DNA of 64,000 nucleotides from Desulfoluna sp. (GTDB taxonomy: Bacteria; Desulfobacterota; Desulfobacteria; Desulfobacterales; Desulfolunaceae). Within the stretch, counting starts at the first letter, position 1. Each line of letters begins with the position of its first letter. The notes under the pieces were generated by a model. It made no database searches. It saw only the letters and a list, made by a program, of their open reading frames with translations, and was not told the origin of the DNA. The position numbers and the translations under genes are program-made. Shown one piece after another: positions 45,245 through 54,557 of this stretch. The stretch spans positions 62,001-126,000 of the forward strand of contig NZ_JAQYWB010000002.1 in NCBI RefSeq assembly GCF_030145185.1, written 5' to 3'.

Positions 45245-47249
45245 TTATTCCACCGCACGCCCCGCGGCAAAGCCCTGATGAACGGCGTCGAAGGCCAGGG
45301 CGATCCCTTTGGCATCCCCCACGACGGAGACGGAAGCACCCTTCCTCTCCAGCCATTCGGAAAAGGGATCCACGGGAAGGGCCCCGGCGGCGAGAACCAC
45401 GGTATCGGCGCTCAGCGTGTCCATCTCTTCCCCACACTGCACTGTCACCCCCTCACGGGTTATCTCAAGGGCGCGGGTACCGGTCCGCACGACCACACCA
45501 CTCCTGGCTATCTCCTGACGCATCCCCCACTTGGTGGTCTTCCCGATCTCCTGCCCCACCGTGTCCATCCTCTCAATAAGCACCACCTCTTTAGACCCCT
45601 TAGAGGCCAAGCGCCTCAAGGTCTCCGGTGACTCTGCCCTGTTGAGGAGAAGAAACGTCACGGCCTCAGGGGAAAGGGTTCCCTTTTCAGCGAGAAAAAG
45701 AGCCGTCTCCACCCCCACGGCTCCCCCACCGATAATCACCACTTTTTTTCCGGCCTGGACCTTCTCAGCGAGGACATCCCAGGCCTGGACAACATGCTTT
45801 GCGTCCACGCCCCGGATGGGAGGCGTGAGGGGCAGGGCACCGGTGGCGACAATGACATGGTCTGGGTTTTCGGCGTTGAGGAGGGCCTCGTCCACACAGG
45901 TGTTCAACGCCAGGCGGACATCAGTCATCTCCAGCAGGTGGGTAAGATCTTTAACCAGCTCGAGAAACTCCTGGCGGCCTGGGGGGGGCCGCGGCGAGAT
46001 GAAGCTGCCCGCCCAGGCGCATCGCCTTTTCATAAAGCGTCACCTGATGTCCCTTCTCATGGGCCGCCAGCGCCGCCGTCATCCCGGCGGCTCCCCCGCC
46101 TATGATCATCACTTTTTTCGGGGCAGGGCTTTTCACAAGGCGGGTCTCCTCTTCATGACCCGCCCGGGGGTTGCAGAGGCACTCCACATGCTTAAGCTGA
46201 AACAAGTGATCAAAGCAACCCTGAGCACAGGCGATGCAATGCACAATCTCCCGTTCCCGACCGGTGCGAGCCTTTTCAGGAAGAAAGGGATCGGCGATGA
46301 GGCTTCGGCCCATGGCCACCATGTCACACCAGCCTTCTCCGATGAGCTCACGGGCGATGGCCGGGTCATTGATGCGATGGCTGGCGATGACGGGCACCGA
46401 GACCCTCTCCTTGACGTTTCTGGCAAGATAGCCGTACACACCTCTGGGCACATTCGGGGTCAGCTGAGGCGTCCGGGCCTCATGCCAGCCCCCCTTGATG
46501 CAGAGGGCATCCACCCCCGCCGACACCAGCCGTTGCGCATAGGTCTCCAGCTCCTCCCGGGGCATGCCCCCTTCCATAAAGTCGTGGTTATCCATGCGCA
46601 CGAGCAGGGGGTAATCGGCCCCCACCCGCTGCCGAATAGCCCCCATAATCTCAAGCCCCAGGCGCATACGGTTCTCCAGGGGTCCTCCGTAGGCGTCGTC
46701 CCGCGTGTTGGTTAAAGGGGAGAGAAACTCGCTGATCAGGTACCCGGTACCGGAGAGCACCTCCACCGCGCTGAAGCCTGCTTTTTTAACCCGCGCTGCG
46801 GCATCGGCAAAAGACGCCACCACGGAGCGGATACCCTCAAGGGTCAACGCCTCCGGCACTTCCCCGGTCAAGCTGGAGGCAATGGCCGAGGGAGCCACCG
46901 GAGCCCGACCATCCAGAAACACCGAGTGACAGTAACGACCCGCATGATTCAACTGAACGGCAGAGTGGGCGCCATTTTCATGGATCGCAGCGGCCAGCCG
47001 AGTGAGCCCGGGGAGATGGGCATCCAGATGGGCCCCGATGTACTGAGAGTTTCCAGAACACTCGTCCACGGTGGCGTTGCCCACCACGATCATCCCGGCG
47101 CCCCCCTTTGCGCGCTCGGCATAAAAAGCGACAAGGCGGTCATTCACCAGAAATTCTTCGCACATGCCCAGGTGCATGGCGGGCAGATAAATTCGGTTTT
47201 TAAGCGTCAGCCGGTTGATACGAATCGGTTCAAACAACGGATCTTTCAT
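45245..47249 (-). pseudogene. NADH:flavin oxidoreductase (enoate reductase/FadH type) frameshifted at a G8 tract
   Basis: Two overlapping frames make one ~667-residue protein. The first (47249 to 45951) has an old-yellow-enzyme TIM barrel (about 1-335, IRINRLTLKNRIYLPAMH), the Fe-S cysteines CIACAQGCF and CLCNP, and an FAD GxGxxG (MIIGGGAAGMTAA). It then derails after GGQLHLAAAPP. The second frame resumes with GRQEFLELVKDL and supplies the NAD(P)-binding half (VVIIGGGAVGVETALF) to the stop at 45245. The switch is at eight Gs on the plus strand, 45981-45988; seven would restore one frame. Such enzymes reduce C=C bonds of enoates or dienoyl-CoA. Real frameshift, phase variation and sequencing error cannot be told apart here. 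Confidence 0.85.
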
Positions 47250-47560
47250 GACGTCCCCTTTTCTGCCCCCTGCGGTCTCACGACGTAAAGCGGGGTCTCA
47301 TTGTGTCATCACTCAAAAGGACGCTGCGGGACCATAGACAGGAAGAATCCGGCGCGCCATATAATTCGTACACCAACTATAAAAATAGACAGGTCCCCAG
47401 GGGGATCGCCTCGTTTCCCCTTAAAAGCAAGAGAAAAGACTTATTATTCACCAACAGTTCCCATAGACCGACGCCCTCGAGAGCATCATCCCCAATGAAT
47501 ACTACGTGTACAAAGTATTTTGTTTTCAAGGGGCCTGTCAAGCAAAAACGACGGCCCCAC
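47250..47560. other. Non-coding region between sfsA and flavoenzyme gene
   Basis: No gene, hairpin or repeat could be supported. It should contain the promoter of the minus-strand flavoenzyme gene, but no clear hexamer pair was seen. Confidence 0.3.
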
Positions 47561-48304
47561 CTATAGATCCACAGGCAGGGGGCGTTCTAAAATCACATGG
47601 GTTTCCGTCACACGCGCACACCACGCCTCTATCTCCACACCCTCTGCCGCCACTTCCCTCAAGGCCTTTCCGTAGGCGGGGTCGATATCGTCGGCCGGGG
47701 TAAACCGGGCGGCATCGGGACGCTGAATAAAAAAGAAGATCACCGCACGCTCTCCCTTTGCCTTCATCCTGGCCAGGGCCCGAAGGTGTTTCAGCCCCCT
47801 TTCCGTCACCGCATCGGGAAAAGCCGCCACGCCATTGCGAACCAGGGTGCAGTTTTTGACCTCCACGTTGCAGGAAGGGTGCCCCTCTTTGTAAAGGACC
47901 ATGTCAAGACGTGTCCCCTTCTCGACGGTCACCTCCCGACGAAGGGAATCATAGCCATCAAGGGCCGGGACGCCCCCGGCCTCAATGGCTGTCGCCACCA
48001 GAAAGTTGGGGAGCAGGGTGTTGATACCCACAAGGCATTCCCGGGTTTCCACCAGTTCCCAGGAGTAGGCGTGCTTGCGTTTGGGGTTGTCGTGATGACT
48101 CAACCAGACCCGGGAGCCGGGTTCCGAGCACCCCTTCATGGAACCGGTGTTGTTGCAATGGGCGGTAATCAGGGCACCGTCCTCCATGCGAACATCCACC
48201 AGAAAGCGCTTGTACCGTTTGATAAGAACCCCGGGGTAAAGTTCCGGAAGCGCCACGGAAACCATGACTTTCTTTCCTGATTCACCACGCACAGACCGAT
48301 CCAT
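47561..48304 (-). CDS. sfsA: SfsA family DNA/RNA nuclease
   Basis: The product has 247 residues. The OB-fold N-terminal part (GVLIKRYKRFLVDV, HCNNTGSMKGC) and the nuclease-like C-terminal part (CNVEVKNCTLVRNG, FPDAVTERGLKHLR) are characteristic of SfsA, first named for sugar fermentation stimulation and now classed as a PD-(D/E)XK-like nuclease. Length is normal. It stands alone. Biological role remains poorly defined in any organism. Confidence 0.94.
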   Translation of the reverse strand: MDRSVRGESGKKVMVSVALPELYPGVLIKRYKRFLVDVRMEDGALITAHCNNTGSMKGCSEPGSRVWLSHHDNPKRKHAYSWELVETRECLVGINTLLPNFLVATAIEAGGVPALDGYDSLRREVTVEKGTRLDMVLYKEGHPSCNVEVKNCTLVRNGVAAFPDAVTERGLKHLRALARMKAKGERAVIFFFIQRPDAARFTPADDIDPAYGKALREVAAEGVEIEAWCARVTETHVILERPLPVDL

Positions 48305-48521
48305 AATCCTCCAATACTGTTGTAAAACAAGGCAAAATGCATTATGACTGATGCCTTAATGAATGGACCGCCATCGCATGACTACCTGAGTCCCATGCCC
48401 TCGGCCGACAGAAGATTTCACCGCTTCGGTTCACCCTCTCATCACCCTGAGCCGACGTCAACATCCGAGATCCCGGCCCGTAGCCCGTTGTTCCGGACCT
48501 TTGCCTCGCAAGGAGATCCTC

Positions 48522-49052
48522 GTGCCCCTTTACAGCCTGAAAGACCTGCACCCCGCCTGCCACCCCTCGGTGATCCACCTGCCCGGCTCCGTCGTGGTAG
48601 GAAACGTCACCCTCGCCGAGGAGGTCTCCGTCTGGTTCAATGCCGTCATCCGAGGCGACGCCGACGCCATCACCATTGGCGCCCGCACCAATATCCAGGA
48701 TCTGTCCATGCTCCACGCAGACCCAGGCCAGCCTCTGACCATCGGGGAAGAGGTAACGGTGGGCCACCGTGCCATTCTCCATGGCTGCACCATCGAAGAT
48801 TGCTGCCTGATCGGCATGGGAGCGGTGGTGATGAATGGGGCATGCGTGGGGCGAGGGTCCATCATTGCCGCAGGGGCGGTCGTCCTTGAAAACACCCTCA
48901 TTCCCCCTTACTCTCTGGTCGCCGGGATGCCGGGTGCCGTGAAAAAAACAGTCTCCCAGGACATCCTGGAGGTGATCCGCGCCTCGGCGGATATCTATGT
49001 GGAAAAGTCCCAGCACTACGGGCAACCCCACCTTTTCAAACCCATGGAGTAA
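48522..49052 (+). CDS. Gamma-carbonic anhydrase family protein
   Basis: The product has 176 residues from the GTG at 48522, 6 bases after AAGGAG. Left-handed beta-helix repeats (VVVGNVTLAEEVSVWFNAVI, then IRGDADAITIGARTNIQD) and histidines in LHAD, VGHRAILHG match the zinc-binding gamma-class carbonic anhydrase family. Many bacterial members are inactive or of unknown role, so catalysis is not certain. The sensor kinase starts 3 bases after its stop and probably shares its mRNA. Confidence 0.9.
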   Translation: MPLYSLKDLHPACHPSVIHLPGSVVVGNVTLAEEVSVWFNAVIRGDADAITIGARTNIQDLSMLHADPGQPLTIGEEVTVGHRAILHGCTIEDCCLIGMGAVVMNGACVGRGSIIAAGAVVLENTLIPPYSLVAGMPGAVKKTVSQDILEVIRASADIYVEKSQHYGQPHLFKPME

Positions 49053-49055
49053 GGC

Positions 49056-51299
49056 ATGAAGCTCCTTTCCTCCGTCCTGACCAGAGTTCAGCGCCACTGG
49101 GCAGCGATTCCCGCCGCCATGCGGCAGGATTTCAACGCCCATGTGCGCCTCACCAACGCCCGTCGGCTCACCCTCATGTATATGACCTTTTTGGTGGTGA
49201 CACCGATCCTCTCTCTCTTTCGTGTCATCATGGCTCGAGGGGTCGAGCCCCCGCTGTACCACGCCCTGTTCCTGACCATGGCCGGAGGGATTATCGCCTC
49301 CGCCCTCACCCTCCTGCTCATTCATCGACACATAGACGCGAAAAAAAAGGCCTGTCACTCTCCCCTCGTGCTGGGGGTGACGATTCTGAGCCTGGGCGGT
49401 GCCCTGGCGGTGGTTGCCGGTCTCGAATACGCCTCCGTCGGCACCCTCACCCGATTTTACCTCACTATTTTCGGTCTCTGCACCACCCTGATTCTCCCCC
49501 CCGGCCCCTTGCTCCTCTCCTTTACCTGGACAGCCTCCTGCCTGATGGCCACGATCTGGGTCACCCAAGGGACCCCGGTCCTCTTTCTCTTCAAGAACAT
49601 GCACCTGGTGGGCCTGTTTCTGATGGGCGGCGTCATTTCCCGAACCCTGTCCACAACCTTTATCCGGGACTACCTTCTCTTTCAGGAGGTCAAACACTCC
49701 AACCGGGAACTGAGGCGGGAGATCCATGCGCGGGAAAAAATCATGCGACGCCTGGCCCGCTCGGAGCGAGAATTTAAAAACACCTTCAAGTACGCCCCGG
49801 ATGCCTACATCCTCACCGACCCGGCCGGCAAAATCAGCCGCATCAACCGAGCCGCGCTGGAACTCATCGGAAAGACGCAAAAAAAAACCGTAGACAAACG
49901 GCCCCAGGAGATGAAGTTTCTTCAGGGCAACAACCTGTTTCAAGTAGAGCGGATGCTGCGTGAAACCCTCATCTGTGGACGCTCCGGCCCCTGCGAACTG
50001 GAAAAAATTATCCTGACCGAGAACCTCACCATGCACCTGGAGCTCCACGCCTCCATGCTCCACCTCGAAGACCGGGAGATGGTCCTCACCATTGCCCGGG
50101 ATATTTCCCAGCGCAAGGAGGGAGAGGCGCTCTTAAAAGAGTCTCAAAAACGACTGGAGGAACGGGTTAAGGAACGGACAGAAGAGCTGGAGCACATCAA
50201 CATCCGCCTCCAGGGGGAAATCACCGAACGCATCGCCACCGAGGCGGCCCTGGCCAAAGCCGAAACCCACTATCGGCTCCTGGTGGAGAACATGAATGAG
50301 GGGCTGGCCATTTTCAATGCCGAAGGCCACTTCACCTATACCAACGACTGTCTCTGCGCCATGACAGGATACAGCCGGGCAACCCTCATGGGCAAAAAAA
50401 GCACCTTTGTGGTGGCCCCGGAAGATCATCCCCCCATCGGGGACAAGGGGCGATATGAAGATCGCGGCTCCTACGAAGCCCGGCTCGCCACGGCCTCAGG
50501 AAAGAATCTTCATATTCAGATCTCACCGGAGCCCCTGGTCGATGATCAGGGCAACGATCGGGGAAGCTTCGTGGTGATCACCAACATCACCGAACTCAAG
50601 GCCGCGGAGAAACAAATCCGGTCCCTCTCCCAGGAACTTATCAAAGCCCAGGAGAACGAACGCCAACGCATTGCCAGGGACCTCCACGACAACGTGGCCC
50701 AGAACCTCGCTACCCTTAAAATTGGCTGGGACACCCTCCTTGATACCCTCCCCGAATCCGCCCCCGCACTCCAGGTTAAAACACGGGCCCTCTCCCGACT
50801 GCTGCGCGGATCCATCGAGAGCATCCGGGGCCTGGCCTACAACCTGCAGCCCCCGGAGCTGGAACAGTTGGGCCTCATTACCGCCATCCGGCGCTATTGC
50901 GAAGAGCAGGCCACCCACTCCAACCTCCCCATCGACCTCTTTACCGCCGGCGTGAAGGAGCTGCACCTCTCCTTTGATATTCAGATCAACCTCTACCGCC
51001 TGGTCCAGGAGGCCCTCGCCAATGTTCGGAAACACGCAGACGCCACCCGGGTGGTTATTCGCCTCACGGCCTCCCACCCCTGCCTGATTTTAAAAGTGGA
51101 AGACAACGGCAAAGGGTTCCATGTCAAAAAACGACTGGCCGAAGCGGTCCATGAAAAACGCATGGGCGTTCGCAGCATGGAGGAACGCGTCAGCCTCCTT
51201 CATGGTACCATGAAGCTCACCTCCTCTCTGGGCACAGGGACACGCCTGCGCATCGAGGTCCCGGCTGCGCGCGAATTGTCCAGCGTCCCCTTGGCCTGA
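49056..51299 (+). CDS. Membrane PAS sensor histidine kinase (NarL-type HisKA_3)
   Basis: The product has 747 residues. About six membrane helices (30-200) are followed by two PAS domains (about 238-350 and 405-520) linked by a coiled coil, a HisKA_3 dimerisation domain (RIARDLHDNVAQNL, phospho-acceptor His near 543) and a HATPase domain with EDNGKGF and MEERVSLLHG (about 640-740). Kinases of this class normally pair with LuxR/NarL-type response regulators; none is in the window. The gene begins 3 bases after the carbonic anhydrase gene, suggesting translational coupling. The signal sensed is unknown. Confidence 0.9.
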   Translation: MKLLSSVLTRVQRHWAAIPAAMRQDFNAHVRLTNARRLTLMYMTFLVVTPILSLFRVIMARGVEPPLYHALFLTMAGGIIASALTLLLIHRHIDAKKKACHSPLVLGVTILSLGGALAVVAGLEYASVGTLTRFYLTIFGLCTTLILPPGPLLLSFTWTASCLMATIWVTQGTPVLFLFKNMHLVGLFLMGGVISRTLSTTFIRDYLLFQEVKHSNRELRREIHAREKIMRRLARSEREFKNTFKYAPDAYILTDPAGKISRINRAALELIGKTQKKTVDKRPQEMKFLQGNNLFQVERMLRETLICGRSGPCELEKIILTENLTMHLELHASMLHLEDREMVLTIARDISQRKEGEALLKESQKRLEERVKERTEELEHINIRLQGEITERIATEAALAKAETHYRLLVENMNEGLAIFNAEGHFTYTNDCLCAMTGYSRATLMGKKSTFVVAPEDHPPIGDKGRYEDRGSYEARLATASGKNLHIQISPEPLVDDQGNDRGSFVVITNITELKAAEKQIRSLSQELIKAQENERQRIARDLHDNVAQNLATLKIGWDTLLDTLPESAPALQVKTRALSRLLRGSIESIRGLAYNLQPPELEQLGLITAIRRYCEEQATHSNLPIDLFTAGVKELHLSFDIQINLYRLVQEALANVRKHADATRVVIRLTASHPCLILKVEDNGKGFHVKKRLAEAVHEKRMGVRSMEERVSLLHGTMKLTSSLGTGTRLRIEVPAARELSSVPLA

Positions 51300-51351
51300 G
51301 AGGCTCAGCGGTGGTACAATTTAAAAAACCGTCACTCTTCAGCCAAAAAAA

Positions 51352-51394
51352 ACCTCCGGCGGCAAGGTGTGCCCCCTTAAAAGCGGGTTGCCTG
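51352..51394 (+). repeat. Interspersed structured repeat, copy F (left-end remnant)
   Basis: CCTCCGGCGGCAAGGTG is followed by a decayed hairpin arm (TGCCCCCTT in place of TGCCACCTT) and AAAGCGGGTTGC. The remainder of the element is missing. It lies between the sensor kinase and the M18 aminopeptidase. Confidence 0.75.
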
Positions 51395-51447
51395 TGTATC
51401 AAACGTGTCAAAAAATCATGCACGCGCCACGGACTGAAAGGACCCCC

Positions 51448-52746
51448 ATGAACAAACGCCCGTTTAACGAAGGACTTCTCCATTTTCTCGGCACCTCTCC
51501 CACGCCCTTCCATGCCGTGGCCTCCCTGGTCCACCTCCTGGAAGCCGAAGGGTTTCAACGCCTCCACGAAAAAGATCGGTGGACGCTCCAACCGGAGAGC
51601 CGTTATGTGGTCACCCGAAACGACTCATCCCTTATCGCCTTTACCACGGGTCGCCGCCCTTTTTGCGAAACCGGCCTGGCCATGGGCGGCGCCCACACGG
51701 ACAGCCCCTGCCTGAAAGTCAAACCGGTGGCTGAGATGGAAAACGGCGGGGGGGCCAGGCTGGGTGTGGAGGTCTACGGAAGCCCTCTGCTGACCACCTG
51801 GTTTGATCGGGACCTTTCCCTGGCAGGAAGGATAACCACCCTTGACAACAGCGGAAATCGACCCGGCGTCAGACACACCCTCATCGACATGAAACGCCCC
51901 GTGGCCATCATCCCCAACCTCGCCATCCACCTGGACCGCGAGGCCAATAAGAACCGCCAGGTAAACCCCCAGACAGAGCTGCCACCCCTGATAGCCATGC
52001 CCGGAGGCCTCTCAGGCACTCTGGAGACCCTGCTTCGAAAAGAACTGACGAACCAAGAGATTGAGGTGGCCCCGGAGGCCGTCCTGGAGTTTGAGCTCTC
52101 CTTTTACGATACCCAGCTCCCCGCCCTCACCGGTTACAACCAGGAGTTCATCACCGGAGCCCGCATCGACAACCTGCTCTCCTGCTTCGCCCTGGCCCGG
52201 GCCCTTGCCAGGTCGACCGGGGAATCGCCCGCTTTAATGGTCTTAAATGATCATGAAGAGGTCGGAAGCCAGACCCCTTCAGGGGCGAGCGGGAACTTTC
52301 TGGTGCAGGTCCTTGAACGGCTGATTCCAGACCCGGAAGAACGGGCCATGGCATCGTCCCGATCCCTTATGATCTCTTCCGACAACGCCCACGCGCTCCA
52401 CCCGGCACATCCCGGGAAATACGACCCCGCCCACAGCCCCCGGCTCAACCAGGGTCCGGCGATCAAGTACAACGCCAACCAGCGCTACGCCACTTCAAGC
52501 ACCACCGCGGCGTATTTCAAAGAGATCTGCAGACGAAACGAGGTGCCTGTCCAGGCCTTTGCCATGCGAAACGACATGCCCTGCGGCAGCACCATCGGCC
52601 CCATCACCGCCGCCATCACAGGAATTCCCACCCTTGATGTGGGCGTCCCCATGCTGGCCATGCACTCCATACGGGAAACCGCCGGTTGTGAGGATGCTTT
52701 TTACCTCTATCGCGCCATGACCGATTTTTTCCAGAGCATGGCGTAA
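51448..52746 (+). CDS. M18 family aminopeptidase
   Basis: The product has 432 residues from the ATG at 51448 (AAAGGA upstream); an upstream in-frame extension lies in repeat copy F. Metal-binding segments of family M18 are present: GGAHTDSPCL (about 79), TTLDNSGN (about 131), NDHEEVGSQ (about 267) and SSDNAHALHP (about 311), with the C-terminal MHSIRE. It removes N-terminal residues, preferably acidic ones in characterised members. The fold is dodecameric and cytosolic in the family. Confidence 0.94.
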   Translation: MNKRPFNEGLLHFLGTSPTPFHAVASLVHLLEAEGFQRLHEKDRWTLQPESRYVVTRNDSSLIAFTTGRRPFCETGLAMGGAHTDSPCLKVKPVAEMENGGGARLGVEVYGSPLLTTWFDRDLSLAGRITTLDNSGNRPGVRHTLIDMKRPVAIIPNLAIHLDREANKNRQVNPQTELPPLIAMPGGLSGTLETLLRKELTNQEIEVAPEAVLEFELSFYDTQLPALTGYNQEFITGARIDNLLSCFALARALARSTGESPALMVLNDHEEVGSQTPSGASGNFLVQVLERLIPDPEERAMASSRSLMISSDNAHALHPAHPGKYDPAHSPRLNQGPAIKYNANQRYATSSTTAAYFKEICRRNEVPVQAFAMRNDMPCGSTIGPITAAITGIPTLDVGVPMLAMHSIRETAGCEDAFYLYRAMTDFFQSMA

Positions 52747-53125
52747 AGACCCCGGAGGACATCACGCAGCCATGCCTTGGTGGTATAAAGGAGAGAAATA
52801 TTTCGATAAATGAAAGGGAGGTTTTTTTCGAAGAGAGAGATTCCGAAGAATTCACAGGAGGACCCACGTACAGACAAAACAGTGCCACACGTTCGGGCGT
52901 TAAAACCCTGACGTGCTTTGATTCAGGAGAGAGTTATGGCATTTGGAAGACGCGGGTCCGGCCTGTGAAACCGGGTATGCCATGCAAAAAGCATGAACAT
53001 ACTATATAGAATACAACGGCCATCATGGCACCGCCCAAATGGGGCTGATACCGGCACATCATATGTGTGAAATGAGGTTTTTTTATGATTTTTAAACAAA
53101 AAAAAACCGAAAAAGAAGAGAAATG
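52747..53125. other. Non-coding region between M18 gene and tRNA cluster
   Basis: No convincing gene. A 10-codon frame (MAFGRRGSGL, from 52936) follows a good ribosome-binding site CAGGAGAGAG, but nothing supports its use. T-rich minus-strand sequence just after tRNA-Glu may help end the tRNA transcript. Confidence 0.3.
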
Positions 53126-53203
53126 TGGCGTCCCCAAGGGGATTTGAACCCCTGTCGCCGGCGTGAAAGGCCGGTGTCCTGGACCAGGCTAGACGATGGG
53201 GAC
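53126..53203 (-). tRNA. tRNA-Glu (TTC)
   Basis: The minus strand folds as a tRNA: acceptor GTCCCCA/TGGGGAC, anticodon loop CTTTCAC (anticodon TTC), T loop GGTTCAAATCC, and an encoded CCA. It is the third gene of a Phe-Asp-Glu cluster. Confidence 0.95.
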
Positions 53204-53231
53204 GCAATATTTCTTTTCTTTTTCAGGTTTA

Positions 53232-53308
53232 TGGCGGGAGTGACGAGACTCGAACTCGCGACCTCCAGCGTGACAGGCTGGCGTTCTAACCAACTGAACT
53301 ACACCCCC
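53232..53308 (-). tRNA. tRNA-Asp (GTC)
   Basis: The minus strand shows acceptor GGGGGTG/CACTCCC with one G-T pair, anticodon loop CTGTCAC (anticodon GTC), T loop GTTCGAGTC and an encoded CCA. Confidence 0.95.
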
Positions 53309-53329
53309 GCAACCCGAAAGGTTGTCAAG

Positions 53330-53405
53330 TGGTGCCCAGGGGCGGAATCGAACCACCGACACGGGGATTTTCAGTCCCCTGCTCTACCGACTGAGCTACC
53401 TGGGC
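53330..53405 (-). tRNA. tRNA-Phe (GAA)
   Basis: The minus strand shows acceptor GCCCAGG/CCTGGGC, anticodon loop CTGAAAA (anticodon GAA), T loop GGTTCGATTCC and an encoded CCA. It is the first gene of the cluster, just after the promoter. Confidence 0.95.
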
Positions 53406-53421
53406 TCACCGAACGAGAGAA

Positions 53422-53450
53422 GGTTTAAAGAAATTTGCCGGTGGTGTCAA
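53422..53450 (-). promoter_or_regulatory. Promoter of the Phe-Asp-Glu tRNA cluster
   Basis: On the minus strand TTGACA (53445-53450) is followed after 17 bases by TAAACC (53422-53427), about 17 bases before tRNA-Phe. The -35 is perfect; the -10 is weak. Confidence 0.6.
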
Positions 53451-53854
53451 CCAAAAGCTCAGCTTTTTTTCCAAAAAAATGAGCCTGTAAACAAATGCCA
53501 CGTGATTGCGATCGGTTATCCATCAGACACCTTCATCCGCCCAGGGTCTCCCCCTGCCCCAGGAGCCTCTTCCCGCCACTTGGTACCCCAGGGAAAAAGT
53601 CCCCTTCTGCCACCCCACCCCAGCCGCCCTTTAATAACAAGGATGCCCCCACCCTTTGGAACCGCTTTAACGGCCCCTCAGGTCGCCTTAAGGCGACCCA
53701 CCCATTCCGGCTCTGCCCTCCCGGCACCCCCGCCCACAAAAAGAGATGCCGCCGCCTGAACGCAAACCACAGACACGGCACCTGAAACCAAGGGCCCTGG
53801 CAGATCCCCTCCTGCCCCAAAAAACAATCACGGCAACTTTTTTTCATTTTGGGG

Positions 53855-53884
53855 TTGACTCAACGGAAGAGATGGCGGTATAAA
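53855..53884 (+). promoter_or_regulatory. Promoter of tRNA-Gly
   Basis: TTGACT (53855-53860) and TATAAA (53879-53884) have an 18-base spacer and lie 15 bases upstream of the tRNA. Confidence 0.75.
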
Positions 53885-53898
53885 CTCTCCCGTGCTGA

Positions 53899-53973
<75 letters not shown>

Positions 53974-53986
53974 ACAAGACGATATA

Positions 53987-54019
53987 GCCCCCGAGTCCTC
54001 AGGATTCGGGGGCTTTTTT
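53987..54019 (+). terminator. Terminator of tRNA-Gly
   Basis: GCCCCCGAGTCC pairs with GATTCGGGGGC around a short loop, followed by T6. Confidence 0.92.
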
Positions 54020-54200
54020 GTTGGCTGCCCGTCACCTGACCCCCCTTTCGACCTCTATATCCCACGGATGACGCCCGTTCCCACCCGCTTTCAAAATGTG
54101 CTATAAGGAAACCGGTGATCATGAAAGGCGCCAGAGACGCCTCCGACCCCACAGAATCCGACACCGCAGAAGCACCCCTTTAAGAGGAGAGGAGAAACCC

Positions 54201-54557
54201 ATGAAGACCCAGGTATTCAAAGCCCACGAGAAAGAGGGCCAAACCTTTGATGGTGGCCCTGCATCCGGCGTCACCGGACGCATCCTCATCGGCCGGGAGA
54301 CAGGCGCAGAGAACTTTTGTATGCGCCTGTTCGAGATGGCCCCTGAAGGCCACACCCCGAGCCACACCCACGACTGGGAACATGAAATCTTCTTTCACGA
54401 AGGCCAGGGCGAACTCCTGGCCAACGGCGTCTGGGAACCCGTTGAAAAAGGGTCCGTCGCCTTCGTCCCCGGCGGCGCCCCCCACCAGATCCGAAACACC
54501 GGCACCACCCCCTTAACCTTCGTCTGCCTCGTTCCCAGGGGAGCCCCTGAGCTTTAA
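54201..54557 (+). CDS. Small cupin-domain protein
   Basis: The product has 118 residues from the ATG at 54201, preceded by GGAGAGGAGAAACCC. A single cupin barrel shows the first motif GHTPSHTHDWEHEIFF (metal-binding His and Glu) and the second PGGAPHQIRNTG. Small monocupins bind metals and act as isomerases, dioxygenases or sensors; the activity cannot be named. Its stop codon overlaps the stop of the convergent LUD gene by 4 bases. Confidence 0.88.
   Translation: MKTQVFKAHEKEGQTFDGGPASGVTGRILIGRETGAENFCMRLFEMAPEGHTPSHTHDWEHEIFFHEGQGELLANGVWEPVEKGSVAFVPGGAPHQIRNTGTTPLTFVCLVPRGAPEL

Larger units (their letters stand above)
53406..53898. other. Intergenic region between divergent tRNA units
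   Basis: Contains the two tRNA promoters at its ends. The middle (about 53460-53840) is Pro-codon-rich in frames on both strands but has no ribosome-binding site or recognisable protein, and no repeat was seen. Confidence 0.4.

Noticed and set aside
48342-50063. 573-codon minus-strand open frame
   Set aside because: It is the antisense shadow of the carbonic anhydrase and sensor kinase genes. Its product is His/Gly/Asp-rich without domains or a ribosome-binding site.
52936-52968. 10-codon frame with a good ribosome-binding site
   Set aside because: Too short to judge; no regulated gene follows it and a chance Shine-Dalgarno match is likely.
53460-53840. Overlapping Pro-rich open frames upstream of tRNA-Gly
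   Set aside because: They occur on both strands, lack ribosome-binding sites and domains, and look like compositional noise.
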